In this document: positions 46,176 to 55,044 of the stretch, one piece after another
Numbering within the stretch: position 1 is the stretch's first letter
Layout of the letters: each line of letters opens with the position of its first letter
Source of the DNA: Lunatimonas lonarensis
GTDB taxonomy: Bacteria > Bacteroidota > Bacteroidia > Cytophagales > Cyclobacteriaceae
Length of the DNA: 61,690 nt
Reading direction: 5' to 3'
Assembly (NCBI RefSeq): GCF_000390185.1
Contig: NZ_AQHR01000001.1
Span: forward strand, 1-61,690
The notes under the pieces: generated by a model
The model's input: the letters and a program-made list of their open reading frames with translations, nothing else
What the model was told of the DNA's origin: nothing
Database searches by the model: none
Program-made: the position numbers and the translations under genes

Positions 46176-47558
46176 ATGATGAAGAAAACAAACCTATTCC
46201 CTTGCCTTTTGCTCACCATCGCCAGCCTCTCGGGCTGCGGATCGGGCAGCAGCGATACCGCTGACGGCTGGCGGGATCTTTTCGATGGAAAAACCCTCAA
46301 TGGATGGAATCGCCTGGACGGCGAGGCCGAATTCAGCGTGGAGAATGGTGAGATCGTGGGAACTGCGATCGCCAACACGCCCAACACATTCTTGGTTACT
46401 GAGGAAAAATTCGAGGACTTTATTCTTGAATTGGAAATCAAAGTGGAGCATGAGTCCAGCAACTCAGGTGTGATGGTACGTGGACAGCATGACCCCAATG
46501 CACGGGACGGACAAGGAAGGGTCTTCGGGTACCAAGTAGAAACCGATCCGCAGGAACGTGCCTGGTCGGGAGGGATTTACGATGAGGCCCGAAGGAACTG
46601 GCTTTACCCGCTTTCCTTGAACCCTCCTGCACGGAGTGCCTTCAAGCTGGGGGAATTCAACAAATACCGGATAGAATTTATCGGCAACGAACTTAAAACC
46701 TGGGTAAATGGACAGGAGGCCGCTTACTTGGTAGATGAAATGGATCGGTCTGGCTTTATAGGACTTCAGGTACACAGTATCCGGGATGCGGCAAATGCCG
46801 GCAGAAAAACGTATTTCCGCAATATCCGTATCAAAACAGAGAATTTAGAGCCTACGGCCATGAAATCGGATATGTTTGTGGTCAGTACAGTACCAAATAC
46901 CCTGACCGATCACGAAAAGCAACGAGGCTGGCGTTTGCTTTTTAATGGAACCAACAGCGAGGGCTGGAGAGGCACCCGGCAGAAAGCCTTTCCGGAACAA
47001 GGGTGGTCCATTCGCGATGGCGTCCTGATCATCGAAGCTGCCAAAGAGGGAAGTCCTAGGCCAGGAGATATCATCACAGAAGAAAAATTCAGTGCCTTTG
47101 ACCTGGCATTCGACTTCAAGCTGACAGAAGGTGCCAACAGTGGCGTTAAATATTTTGTCACCCTATCCGATGGAGAAGTGGGTTCTGCACTGGGACTGGA
47201 GTATCAGGTGCTGGATGATGAGCGACACCCAGACGCGAAACAGGGGATAGACGGAAACCGTACCTTGGCGTCCCTGTATGATCTTATTACCGCAGATAAG
47301 CAACCACGGTTTGTGCAGCCGATCGGTGAATGGAACAAGGGCCGCGTGGTGGTTCATCCAGACAACCGGGTGGAGCATTTTATCAATGGACTGAAAGTAC
47401 TCGAATACGTTCGCGGTTCGGAAGAATACAAGCAATTGGTAGCTGGCAGCAAGTATAAAAACATCGAAAACTTCGGACTGGCGGAGGAAGGCTATATCCT
47501 CCTTCAAGACCACTCCGATGAAGTGCATTACCGTAGTATAAAAATCCGGGAGTTTTAA
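46176..47558 (+). CDS. Lipoprotein with two tandem DUF1080 (3-keto-disaccharide hydrolase) domains
   Basis: The 460-residue protein has a lipobox (ASLSGCGSG, Cys 21). Two copies of the DUF1080/PF06439 concanavalin-like fold follow. Copy one (about 30-225) opens with GWRDLFDGKTLNGWNRL and copy two (about 248-460) with GWRLLFNGTNSEGWRG. Each contains a SNSGVMVRG or ANSGVKYFV block and an SGFIGLQVH or EEGYILLQD block. The family has been described as acting on 3-keto-glycosides. Most members have one domain, so the doubled form is notable. A second in-frame Met directly after the first is an alternative start. A good terminator follows. Confidence 0.9.
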   Translation: MMKKTNLFPCLLLTIASLSGCGSGSSDTADGWRDLFDGKTLNGWNRLDGEAEFSVENGEIVGTAIANTPNTFLVTEEKFEDFILELEIKVEHESSNSGVMVRGQHDPNARDGQGRVFGYQVETDPQERAWSGGIYDEARRNWLYPLSLNPPARSAFKLGEFNKYRIEFIGNELKTWVNGQEAAYLVDEMDRSGFIGLQVHSIRDAANAGRKTYFRNIRIKTENLEPTAMKSDMFVVSTVPNTLTDHEKQRGWRLLFNGTNSEGWRGTRQKAFPEQGWSIRDGVLIIEAAKEGSPRPGDIITEEKFSAFDLAFDFKLTEGANSGVKYFVTLSDGEVGSALGLEYQVLDDERHPDAKQGIDGNRTLASLYDLITADKQPRFVQPIGEWNKGRVVVHPDNRVEHFINGLKVLEYVRGSEEYKQLVAGSKYKNIENFGLAEEGYILLQDHSDEVHYRSIKIREF

Positions 47559-47581
47559 GGGGTAAGGCATCCCATCTTCAC

Positions 47582-47619
47582 GAGGTTATCCCTGCAAAAA
47601 ACGGGATAACCTCTTTTTT
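47582..47619 (+). terminator. Rho-independent terminator after the DUF1080 gene
   Basis: GAGGTTATCCC (47582-47592) and GGGATAACCTC (47603-47613) form an 11-bp perfect stem with a 10-nt loop, followed by six Ts. It is 24 nt after the stop, marking the end of the DoxX/TIM-barrel/DUF1080 transcript. Confidence 0.92.
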
Positions 47620-47623
47620 ATTT

Positions 47624-48514
47624 TTAGGGCATTGCCTTTCGTACCCGTGCCAGAAAATCTCTGACCTTTTGATAGGGATCACCCGGCCCAAGGGTCTCTA
47701 TGGGCAGGTATCCTTGGTAATTGCTTGCCAATATAATGTCAAATAAGCGGTGTAGATCGACCGGAACCTGCTTTCCCCCTTGGTTCACGTTTTCTTTCAG
47801 TTGCCAATTCACCGCGTGACGGATATTTTTTTGGATTCCTTCATACGTGTCATCCTGAGGGTAACTACCGATATCCAATACCAGCCCAAACCAGGGAGAC
47901 TCAATCAACTCCATATACCAATTGACTTCATCGGCTGTTTGTATAAAATCGTCGTGGTTTTGCAGGGCAACGATCACGCCATTGGCCTCTCCGGCTTCGG
48001 TGCAATGCATAAAATTAACAGCTACCCAAGAGGTAAGCCTATCGCGGAACGAAGGATCCACCGGTTGGGTGCCGGCAAACAGCCGCAACACAGGTGCCCC
48101 CAATTTGGCTGCGGCCACAATCCACTTCCTGCAAAACGCCAATTGCTCGGTGTGTTTGTCGCGGTCTGCATACGTAAAGTCATTCCGTATCCCGGTTCCG
48201 CTGATGGCCAATCCGTAACTGTGGGCCTTCCGCTTGATCCCATACAACACCGAATCGTCCGGTACTTCTGGATAGCCTTCGATGTAATAGGCGGTGAGGT
48301 CAACCGCTGGAAGCCCCTCCTCCGCACAAAAATGAAACAAATCATCCAGACTCATTTTCCCGGTGGAAAGTAGCGAGTGAAAGGAATAGGCGTTTAGGCT
48401 TAGTTTCAGGTTATTTCCTTTCCGGGCAGGTTCTTGGGCAAGTGACGAGGCAGGTGTTAATACAGCACCGGTTCCCAGCAGGGTCAGGTTCCGCAGTACG
48501 TTTCTTCGTAACAT
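47624..48514 (-). CDS. Exported TIM-barrel sugar isomerase/epimerase-like protein
   Basis: This 296-residue protein starts MLRRNVLRNLTLLGTG, a possible twin-arginine signal though a weaker match than its neighbours, cleaved near SLAQE. The barrel shows LSLNAYSFHSLL, AVDLTAYYIEGYP, VALQNHDDF, GLVLDIGSYP and YLPIETLGPGDP, consistent with a metal-dependent xylose-isomerase-like enzyme. It is convergent with the DUF1080 gene. This is the third such paralogue within 10 kb. All three are divergent enough to suggest different steps or substrates. Confidence 0.87.
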   Translation of the reverse strand: MLRRNVLRNLTLLGTGAVLTPASSLAQEPARKGNNLKLSLNAYSFHSLLSTGKMSLDDLFHFCAEEGLPAVDLTAYYIEGYPEVPDDSVLYGIKRKAHSYGLAISGTGIRNDFTYADRDKHTEQLAFCRKWIVAAAKLGAPVLRLFAGTQPVDPSFRDRLTSWVAVNFMHCTEAGEANGVIVALQNHDDFIQTADEVNWYMELIESPWFGLVLDIGSYPQDDTYEGIQKNIRHAVNWQLKENVNQGGKQVPVDLHRLFDIILASNYQGYLPIETLGPGDPYQKVRDFLARVRKAMP

Positions 48515-48646
48515 AGATTATTTGGGGAATTTCACCATCAATATAGGTCAAAACGCCGTGCAATCCAATGGATGCGACAATGCTTGCTCAACGCTGGATT
48601 TCACGGTACCATAACCAGGCAGAGTAAGCCTTTTCAAAAATCTGAG

Positions 48647-49276
48647 TCAATGCCTTTGCTCATTTATTGCTACTATCATCTGACGAAGCTGGTCGATTGT
48701 AAACACCTCTGTTTTACAATTTACTTCTTGCAAACCATGTTGTAGTAGGAATTCATTCAGATCGTCACAACTTCTTAATATGTTAAATTCCAGATTTTCT
48801 ACATCAAGTACTATCCCCCTTACTTTTCCATCCAATGCACTGGCAAGGGGACTGACAGCTCCCAAAGCTGAACCCGAAAACGATTTCATATTTTCCTCAA
48901 AATACAAAAAACGTCCGTAGAAAAGGACTCTACAATATCGTGAATACGCGTCAGCTTCAAATCCCCGATCTTTCTTGTTTGTATATTTCTTATAGGTCTG
49001 AAAATATAACTCACCTTGGTACGAAACTGCCAGTGGAAACCTTACCTGTTTTTTGGTCTGTTTGAAGTAAAAAAAGGCTTTCTCAGGTAACAATACCGGG
49101 TCTTCATTTTTTCTACTTTTTATAAAAACCTCTTCCGTTGATGAAGGAATCACATTCAATACGTCCTCAATGGTCATGTAGACACCTTCAGGAAAATCTC
49201 CTTTTTTAAAATAACCTTGTCCATGGGCGTTTAATACACCAACAATTGCAATAAAAACCGATAAAATTAGTTTCAT
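48647..49276 (-). CDS. Secreted or periplasmic protein of unknown function
   Basis: The 209-residue product has a clear signal peptide (cleavage near NAHGQ, residue 20). The mature part is rich in aromatic and charged residues and contains GVYMTIEDVLNVIPSS near its start, a layout seen in some uncharacterised Bacteroidota families (DUF6563-like), an assignment I cannot confirm. Base composition is more AT-rich than its neighbours, so it may be a recent arrival. It stands alone on the minus strand. Confidence 0.65.
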   Translation of the reverse strand: MKLILSVFIAIVGVLNAHGQGYFKKGDFPEGVYMTIEDVLNVIPSSTEEVFIKSRKNEDPVLLPEKAFFYFKQTKKQVRFPLAVSYQGELYFQTYKKYTNKKDRGFEADAYSRYCRVLFYGRFLYFEENMKSFSGSALGAVSPLASALDGKVRGIVLDVENLEFNILRSCDDLNEFLLQHGLQEVNCKTEVFTIDQLRQMIVAINEQRH

Positions 49277-49647
49277 TTTCCTTCAAATAATAAAATTAAA
49301 TATATATAAAATAATAAAAATACCTCCCCAACTTCGTTTGATCAACCCATATGGAAAAAAACATCGCTGGTCAGCACCTTCCCAAACTTCGACAAGGTAT
49401 TAATTTTTTCGTAGCAGGAAGTAGTTAGCAAAAGCAATTTTTACCTGTGGGAAAAGAATCCCACGAACGAAGGCAAAAACAATTTGGGCATTCGAGTCGG
49501 GATTCAGACAAAACATGTCTCTTCTACCCTCTGTTTTTCGGCAAACTAACCATAAAAACCCGCCATTTGCCTTGCAAAGCCCCGTTATGTTGAGAAAAAA
49601 TGCGTAATTTGTGCAAACGATTGCGTTTACGTCCCAAGTGACGGAAC
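49277..49647 (+). other. Intergenic region upstream of uxaC
   Basis: These 371 bases separate the divergent hypothetical gene and uxaC. The uxaC-proximal 50 bases hold a TAATTTG promoter-like element and an operator-like palindrome. The rest is AT-rich, without a coding frame or strong hairpin. Confidence 0.5.
49603..49628 (+). promoter_or_regulatory. uxaC promoter element with LacI-family-type operator
   Basis: TAATTTG (49605-49611) approximates the Bacteroidota -7 box. It is followed directly by GCAAACGATTGC (49613-49624), symmetric in its outer four bases with a central CG, the shape of LacI/PurR-family operators (PurR consensus core GCAAACGTTTGC). The site ends 23 nt before the first possible ATG, well placed to block transcription. 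The regulator gene is not in the window. Confidence 0.55.
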
Positions 49648-51111
49648 ATGAGCGATCCCATCACCAATAGAAACAACATGGACTACCTAGCAAAGCCGAA
49701 AACAGCAACCTTTTTGACGGACGACTTCCTTCTTAAATCTGAGTTTGCCAGACGACTCTATCATGGATACGCGGCCAACATGCCGATCATCGATTACCAT
49801 TGCCACCTCTCGCCATACGATATTGCCAAAAACCGGCAGTTTTCCAATCTGACCGAAATATGGTTGGCCGGAGATCACTACAAGTGGCGGGCCATGCGTA
49901 CGCTGGGTGTTCCGGAAAAATTCATCACCGGAGAATCCACCGATCAGGAGAAATTCCAAAAGTGGGCCGAGACCGTGCCCTATACCATGCGAAACCCGCT
50001 ATACCATTGGACTCACCTCGAGCTGCAGCGCTATTTTGGCGTAGATAAGCTGCTCACCTCGGAAACAGGCCCGGAAATCTATGAATCGGCATCCTACCAA
50101 CTACAGGAAGAATACTATCGTGTACGGGGTCTTTTGCATAAAATGAACGTAGAAGTGGTCTGCACTACCGACGATCCCACGGACAGCTTGGAGTACCACC
50201 AAATGGCCAAAAAGGAAGGCATCGCGTTGAAACTGTTGCCGGCATTCCGTCCAGACAAAGCCTACGCGGTGGAAAACCCCTCCGAGTATGGAAACTACCT
50301 CCGAAAACTGGAGGCGGTAAGTGGCATTTCCATCGGTTCCTTTGAGGATCTGTTGGCGGCACTTGAAAACAGGGTTTCCTACTTCCACGAAAACGGTGGC
50401 CGCCTATCCGACCACGGGCTAGAGCAAATGTATTTCTTCCCCCAAGGAAGATATAATATCGATACCCTGTTCCATTCCGTTTTGTCCGGAAACATCCTTT
50501 CCAAAGAGGAAACCGCCTATTTCAAATTTGAAACCCTCACCGCCTTGGCCAAGATGTACCATGCCAAAGGATGGACGCAGCAATATCACCTAGGTGCCCT
50601 TAGAAATACCAATGAACGCATGCTGAGGGTATTGGGCCCGGATACAGGCTTTGATTCGATCGGGGATTTTACCCAAGCCGTGGCACTGTCAAAATTCATG
50701 AACAACCTGGACAATAGCGATCAGCTGGCGAAGACCGTACTCTACAACCTTAATCCCGCCGACAATGAAGTAATGGCCACCATGGTAGGCAATTTCAACG
50801 ACGGATCGGTAAAAGGCAAGGTACAGTTTGGATCCGGTTGGTGGTACCTGGACCAAAAAGACGGCATGGAAAAGCAAATAAATGCCCTCTCCCACATGGG
50901 GATCCTGAGTTGCTTCGTAGGTATGCTGACCGACTCCAGAAGCTTTCTTTCCTTTCCAAGGCACGAGTATTTCCGCCGAATACTCTGTAACCTGATCGGA
51001 AACGATGTGGCAAATGGGGAGCTGCCCGCAGATGAGGCCTGGCTTGGCAAAATGGTCGAGGATATTTGCTACCATAATGCCCACGACTTCTTTGGCTTTT
51101 ACGAACCCTAA
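49648..51111 (+). CDS. uxaC: Glucuronate isomerase UxaC
   Basis: This 487-residue cytosolic amidohydrolase-fold enzyme interconverts D-glucuronate and D-fructuronate, or galacturonate and tagaturonate, the entry step of hexuronate catabolism. The metal motif DYHCHLSP, the ARNRQ-like segment KNRQFSNLTEIWLAGDHYKWRA, CTTDDPTDSLEYH and FLSFPRHEYFRRI are characteristic. A second ATG at residue 11, in a more A-rich context, may be the real start. uxaB, uxuA and other uronate genes are absent here. It lies beside a putative operator and upstream of an exported oxidoreductase. Confidence 0.96.
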   Translation: MSDPITNRNNMDYLAKPKTATFLTDDFLLKSEFARRLYHGYAANMPIIDYHCHLSPYDIAKNRQFSNLTEIWLAGDHYKWRAMRTLGVPEKFITGESTDQEKFQKWAETVPYTMRNPLYHWTHLELQRYFGVDKLLTSETGPEIYESASYQLQEEYYRVRGLLHKMNVEVVCTTDDPTDSLEYHQMAKKEGIALKLLPAFRPDKAYAVENPSEYGNYLRKLEAVSGISIGSFEDLLAALENRVSYFHENGGRLSDHGLEQMYFFPQGRYNIDTLFHSVLSGNILSKEETAYFKFETLTALAKMYHAKGWTQQYHLGALRNTNERMLRVLGPDTGFDSIGDFTQAVALSKFMNNLDNSDQLAKTVLYNLNPADNEVMATMVGNFNDGSVKGKVQFGSGWWYLDQKDGMEKQINALSHMGILSCFVGMLTDSRSFLSFPRHEYFRRILCNLIGNDVANGELPADEAWLGKMVEDICYHNAHDFFGFYEP

Positions 51112-51349
51112 TTCAACATAAAAAGAGGCTTCTGGAGAGGCTTCGGTTACATCCAGTAAAAAAATACAGGAATTTAGCCTAGCGCCTTACGAGCAACACC
51201 GAAGCGATCCCGAGTTGGCCCGGAAAAATACACGCAATACCCCGTAACCCCAACGATATTGCTCAGCAGCGGGTCTGTATGATGTGCATATACCAATCGC
51301 TTACTCGATCCGTACCGTGTTTTCTAATTAATCCAAAAACCAAAATCGT

Positions 51350-52714
51350 ATGACTCCTCCTTTTGACCGACGTCATTTCATCAAAAGTTCCACTGCGCTA
51401 ATGGCCCTCAGCAGCATTGGGGCGGTTGCCATGCCGGAATTCAAACCTACCACCAGCTACCGGGTAGGGCTGATAGGCGCCGGCTGGTACGGAAAAAGCG
51501 ACCTGTTCCGGTTGATACAAGTAGCCTCGGTAGAGGTAGTAGCCGTGGCCGATCCGGACCGACAGATGCTCACGGACGCCGCCAAACTGATCAGCGAGCG
51601 CCAATCCTCCGGCAAACTCCCCAAGGTGTACGCAGATTACCGCAAAATGCTGGCGGAAAACAAACTGGACATTGTGGTGATAGGAAGTCCGGATCATTGG
51701 CATGCCCTACAGGCCATTGACTCACTTAAGGCGGGTGCGCACGTGTACGTCCAAAAGCCCATCAGCGTAGATGTACTCGAGGGCGAAGCCATGGTGGCAG
51801 CGGCCAGAAAGTATAACAAAGTGGTGCAGGTAGGAACCCAGCGAAAAAGCACCCCGCATCTGATAGAAGCGAAAAAGAAGTTTGTGGATACGGGTATGCT
51901 GGGCAAAATATCCCACGTAGACATGTGCTGCTACTACCACATGCGGGCCAATGGAAGCCCGGCAGTGGAACCGGTTCCCGATTTCTTCAACTATGAACTG
52001 TGGACGGGACCAGCCCCGCTGCTCCCGTATACCGGTCTACCCCATCGGCGCTGGTGGCGCACCATGATGGAATATGGCAACGGCATCACCGGAGATATGT
52101 GTGTGCACATGTTTGACACCGTACGCTGGATGCTGGACTTGGGCTGGCCTAAACGAATACATGCCAGCGGAGGCATTTACGTCCAAAAAGAGGGATTGTC
52201 CACCATCGCAGATACACAAACCGCTACCTTCGAATACGACGAACTGAACTGTGTGTGGCAGCACCGATCCTGGGGCACACCCGCCGACCCGGAGTACCCA
52301 TGGGCATTTGTTTTATATGGGGACAAAGGAACCCTGAAAGGCAGCACCATGCGCTATGATTTTATCCCCCAAGGACAGGGCGAAGCCGTAAGAGGAGACG
52401 TGGTCTACGAACGTGAAAAATACCCCGAAGATCTCACCGAAAAGGACATAGAGCTAAATGCCGCCCCGGCCACCCGATTGCACATGTTGGATTTCCTCAA
52501 AGCAATAGAGAAAGGCGGCCGACCGGTAGCAGACATCGAAGAAGGGCACATTTCCACCGCAAGCTGTATCCTGGCCAACCTATCCATGGAGCTGGAGCGT
52601 CCCTTGGTTTATGACCCACAGAAGAAGATCGTGGTAGGAGATGCAGAAGCCACCGAACTGCTTAAAAGACCCTACCGGGGTGGTTGGAAGCACCCGTATG
52701 GGGAGATGGGCTAA
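51350..52714 (+). CDS. Tat-exported Gfo/Idh/MocA family oxidoreductase
   Basis: This 454-residue NAD(P)-dependent oxidoreductase has a twin-arginine signal (DRRHFIKSS followed by a hydrophobic run to about residue 28). The Rossmann motif is VGLIGAGWYGKSD, and the conserved catalytic VQKPIS, the family's EKP-type motif, lies near residue 140. The C-terminal alpha/beta domain carries GDMCVHMFDTVRWMLDLG. Export by Tat suggests that the cofactor is bound tightly before translocation, as in glucose-fructose oxidoreductase. Relatives include glycoside 3-dehydrogenases that make 3-keto sugars. It is convergent with the M19 gene, stop codons 1 nt apart. Confidence 0.92.
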   Translation: MTPPFDRRHFIKSSTALMALSSIGAVAMPEFKPTTSYRVGLIGAGWYGKSDLFRLIQVASVEVVAVADPDRQMLTDAAKLISERQSSGKLPKVYADYRKMLAENKLDIVVIGSPDHWHALQAIDSLKAGAHVYVQKPISVDVLEGEAMVAAARKYNKVVQVGTQRKSTPHLIEAKKKFVDTGMLGKISHVDMCCYYHMRANGSPAVEPVPDFFNYELWTGPAPLLPYTGLPHRRWWRTMMEYGNGITGDMCVHMFDTVRWMLDLGWPKRIHASGGIYVQKEGLSTIADTQTATFEYDELNCVWQHRSWGTPADPEYPWAFVLYGDKGTLKGSTMRYDFIPQGQGEAVRGDVVYEREKYPEDLTEKDIELNAAPATRLHMLDFLKAIEKGGRPVADIEEGHISTASCILANLSMELERPLVYDPQKKIVVGDAEATELLKRPYRGGWKHPYGEMG

Positions 52715-52715
52715 T

Positions 52716-53969
52716 TCAATCAACATCTTGGGTAGGGACTTTGGCAGTTCGAGGGTTTGTGGATCTTTTCAATTCTTCCGCTCTCTGCTCGACGGCTTCA
52801 AAAACCCGAAGGAAATTTTGTTGCGTTACTTTCTTCAACTCACTTTCGGTCCATCCTCGGTTGGCGAGCTCCGATAGAATATGTGGAAATGCACTCGCAT
52901 CTTCCATTCCCTCTATCAGGTAGGTCATCCCATCAAAATCACTTCCTATGCCGATATGGTCTACACCAATGAGGTTTTTGACGTAGTCGAAGTGATCGGC
53001 AAAGTCCTTGACCGTAACCACCGGTAGTGGATTGGCGCTCTCCCATGCCATCCACTCTTCATCCGCCCGTTCGATTTCTTCATCGGTCATTTGATCGGGA
53101 TCGGGGTACCTTTCGTCAAAGACCTTCCTAACGCTATCCATCTTTACAAAAAAGTAATCATAGGCTTCCTGCGTAGTGAAATAATTGACAGGGGTCAACA
53201 TAATCACTCCTCCGTTTTCCTTTAGCTTCAAAAGTACCTTGTCAGAGACATTCCGCTGGGTATCTGTAAGTGCCCTCGCATTGGCGTGGCTGAAAATAAC
53301 GGGTGCCGTAGTAATCTCTAAGGCATCCAACATGCCCTTTTCGGTGATATGGGAAAGATCTATAATAATGCCCAGGCGGTTCATTTCGAGCACCATCTCT
53401 TTGCCGTATGCGCTCAGCCCATCATGGACTGGCTTATCGTAGGCACCATCCGCTATGTTGTTGGTATCGTACGCCAGAATCACCGAACGCAGCCCTAGGT
53501 GATATAAGGTCCGTAACCTTCCCAGGTCATCCACCAAATGATACGTATGCTCCATCGACGGAATGATACCGATCCTGCCCTCCTTCATTGCCTGCCTTAC
53601 TTCCTTGGACGAAGTGGTCAACTGTAAGTCTTCGGGATACTTCTCCGCCAATCTGTAGATCAAATCCCACCCTTGAAGGTACTCATTCATCTGTCGCCCC
53701 CTTCCAAAGATATTGGTAAGTAAAGCCCCTACCCCGCCTTTTCGCAACCGGGGCAGGTCTATATGACCCGAGGTGGCCGTGTCCAAGGGATAGGCATCCA
53801 ATTCCCGCGGGCATTCCCCGCACCATATGTAGTGTATCAGCAGATCGTTATGTCCGTCTATCAGGGGAGCTTCTTGTAGGACACGGTGCACCATCTTCTC
53901 TGTACTACGATCGGACTTACAGCCCAAAAGCGAAATCAGCAGAAGTCCAAAGAATATATGTTCTTTCAA
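52716..53969 (-). CDS. Membrane dipeptidase (renal dipeptidase family M19), lipoprotein
   Basis: The 417-residue product has a lipobox (LISLLGCKS, Cys 17) and an M19 barrel. IDGHNDLLIHY supplies His and Asp zinc ligands, IPSMEHTYHL the bridging Glu region, DLSHITEKG and FSHANARAL further His ligands, and GIGSDFDGM the C-terminal Asp. The family cleaves dipeptides, including those with D-amino acids. The only start that keeps the signal peptide is a TTG overlapping the stop of the decayed dehydrogenase upstream, which is unusual. No in-frame ATG lies close by. Confidence 0.88.
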   Translation of the reverse strand: MKEHIFFGLLLISLLGCKSDRSTEKMVHRVLQEAPLIDGHNDLLIHYIWCGECPRELDAYPLDTATSGHIDLPRLRKGGVGALLTNIFGRGRQMNEYLQGWDLIYRLAEKYPEDLQLTTSSKEVRQAMKEGRIGIIPSMEHTYHLVDDLGRLRTLYHLGLRSVILAYDTNNIADGAYDKPVHDGLSAYGKEMVLEMNRLGIIIDLSHITEKGMLDALEITTAPVIFSHANARALTDTQRNVSDKVLLKLKENGGVIMLTPVNYFTTQEAYDYFFVKMDSVRKVFDERYPDPDQMTDEEIERADEEWMAWESANPLPVVTVKDFADHFDYVKNLIGVDHIGIGSDFDGMTYLIEGMEDASAFPHILSELANRGWTESELKKVTQQNFLRVFEAVEQRAEELKRSTNPRTAKVPTQDVD

Positions 53970-54437
53970 ATGTTGAATTTTTTTCTTGTTCCGAATTCAA
54001 ACAGCTTTGTGAACGCAAATTGTATAATTGGAAGAATTGCTGCATCCCTTCCAACCCGATAGCTAAAATACGGATTTTTTGAATGAATGATCTTTAAAAC
54101 CACCTTGGCAATCGGCTCCGGCGTCGGTGCGTTCTCTATTGATGTGGAGAATACCTTCAGCGCATTGTTCCTCGTCACATCGTAATCCCGAATAGTAGGC
54201 TCTGCGCATTCAAACGCCTGATGCAGATTTGGATAACAATAGCTCCACACATGTTCGTATCGATTTCTGGGAAAACAGATCTAAAGGCAGCAATTCAAAA
54301 GAGACACTGCCTTGATGCAACGCTGGATTGCGACTTGTTCCAAAAACGTTAAACCCCTTATTCGTAAGCTCATTTGCGAGTATCAGGCAAATGCCGGAAG
54401 TAGCACCTGTAACCAATACTGTCTGCGTCATAAACAT
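53966..54437 (-). pseudogene. Short-chain dehydrogenase (SDR) pseudogene with internal deletion
   Basis: The 5' part (54437 down to about 54213) encodes an SDR N-terminus with the NAD-binding TGATSGI, in which the usual following Gly is Cys, and ends at a TGA after SKSASGV. A different frame then encodes the typical SDR C-terminus from about EPTIRDYDVTRNNALKVF to the stop at 53966. The central part with the catalytic Ser and YxxxK, about 110 residues, is missing, and the two parts overlap out of frame. It cannot make an active enzyme. The downstream dipeptidase gene starts within its stop codon. Confidence 0.85.
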
Positions 54438-54726
54438 GCCCTTTTTTTAAGACGATTGGGTATTTCAGAAAGTGATTTCAAACTACCTGCACGCTGCCCC
54501 ATACCATTACCCAAAGCGCGAGCCTACCGTTTGTGCACGAGTGATGTGGCTTTTTTTGGAAGAACCAGCGACTAGTAGACACGTGTAGGGAATTAGACAG
54601 AGACATCGGCTTATAAGAAAGTCGGAACCCTTCACAAGATAGTTAATTTTTCTACCATTGCACTGATTTTCAGCGTAAGAAAAATACCCAATAGGTGTTT
54701 CGAAGAATACTTCTACTCCAAAAGCC
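54438..54726. other. Gene-free spacer in decaying island
   Basis: 289 bases between two pseudogenes. A 76-codon minus-strand frame runs through it, starting in the GNAT stop, but its product resembles nothing I recognise. I see no repeats or strong hairpins. Confidence 0.4.
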
Positions 54727-55044
54727 TCAATGTTCATCCCCTCTGTATATCCACATAGGTTCCGTCTGCCCGGCTCTTGTGAATCCTACTTTTTGGTAAA
54801 ACTCAATTGCCTTTCCGTCTGCTGTCAGCATCTGCATATGGAAGTGTCCATATTTCTCCTGCATTTTTTCCATAATCATTTTTCCGACACCCTTACCTTG
54901 ATAGTCGGGATGAACAAGCAAATGAGGATAGTAAACAACCAAGTGTCCGTCGGAAATGGCATTACCTATACCAACTAATTTTTCATTGTCCCAAGCAGAA
55001 ATCAACGAATGTGAATTTGTCAATGCATTATATAGTTCTGTTGG
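54727..55044 (-). pseudogene. 5'-truncated GNAT N-acetyltransferase
   Basis: The frame encodes the last two thirds of a GNAT domain: ISAWDNEKLVGIGNAISDG, LLVHPDYQGKGVGKMIM (acetyl-CoA-binding motif A, QGKGVG) and FYQKVGFTRAGQ. Family-like sequence (PTELYNAL) continues upstream to an in-frame TAG at 55045-55047, with no ATG. The first strand and helices, about 40 residues, are missing. Only a TTG could start it internally. Motif A is intact, but the domain is incomplete, so it is most likely a remnant. Confidence 0.75.

Noticed and set aside
54507-54737. 76-codon minus-strand frame starting in the GNAT stop
   Set aside because: The start overlap looked like coupling, but the composition (clusters of Cys/Leu, no hydrophobic pattern) and position among pseudogenes argue against a real gene.
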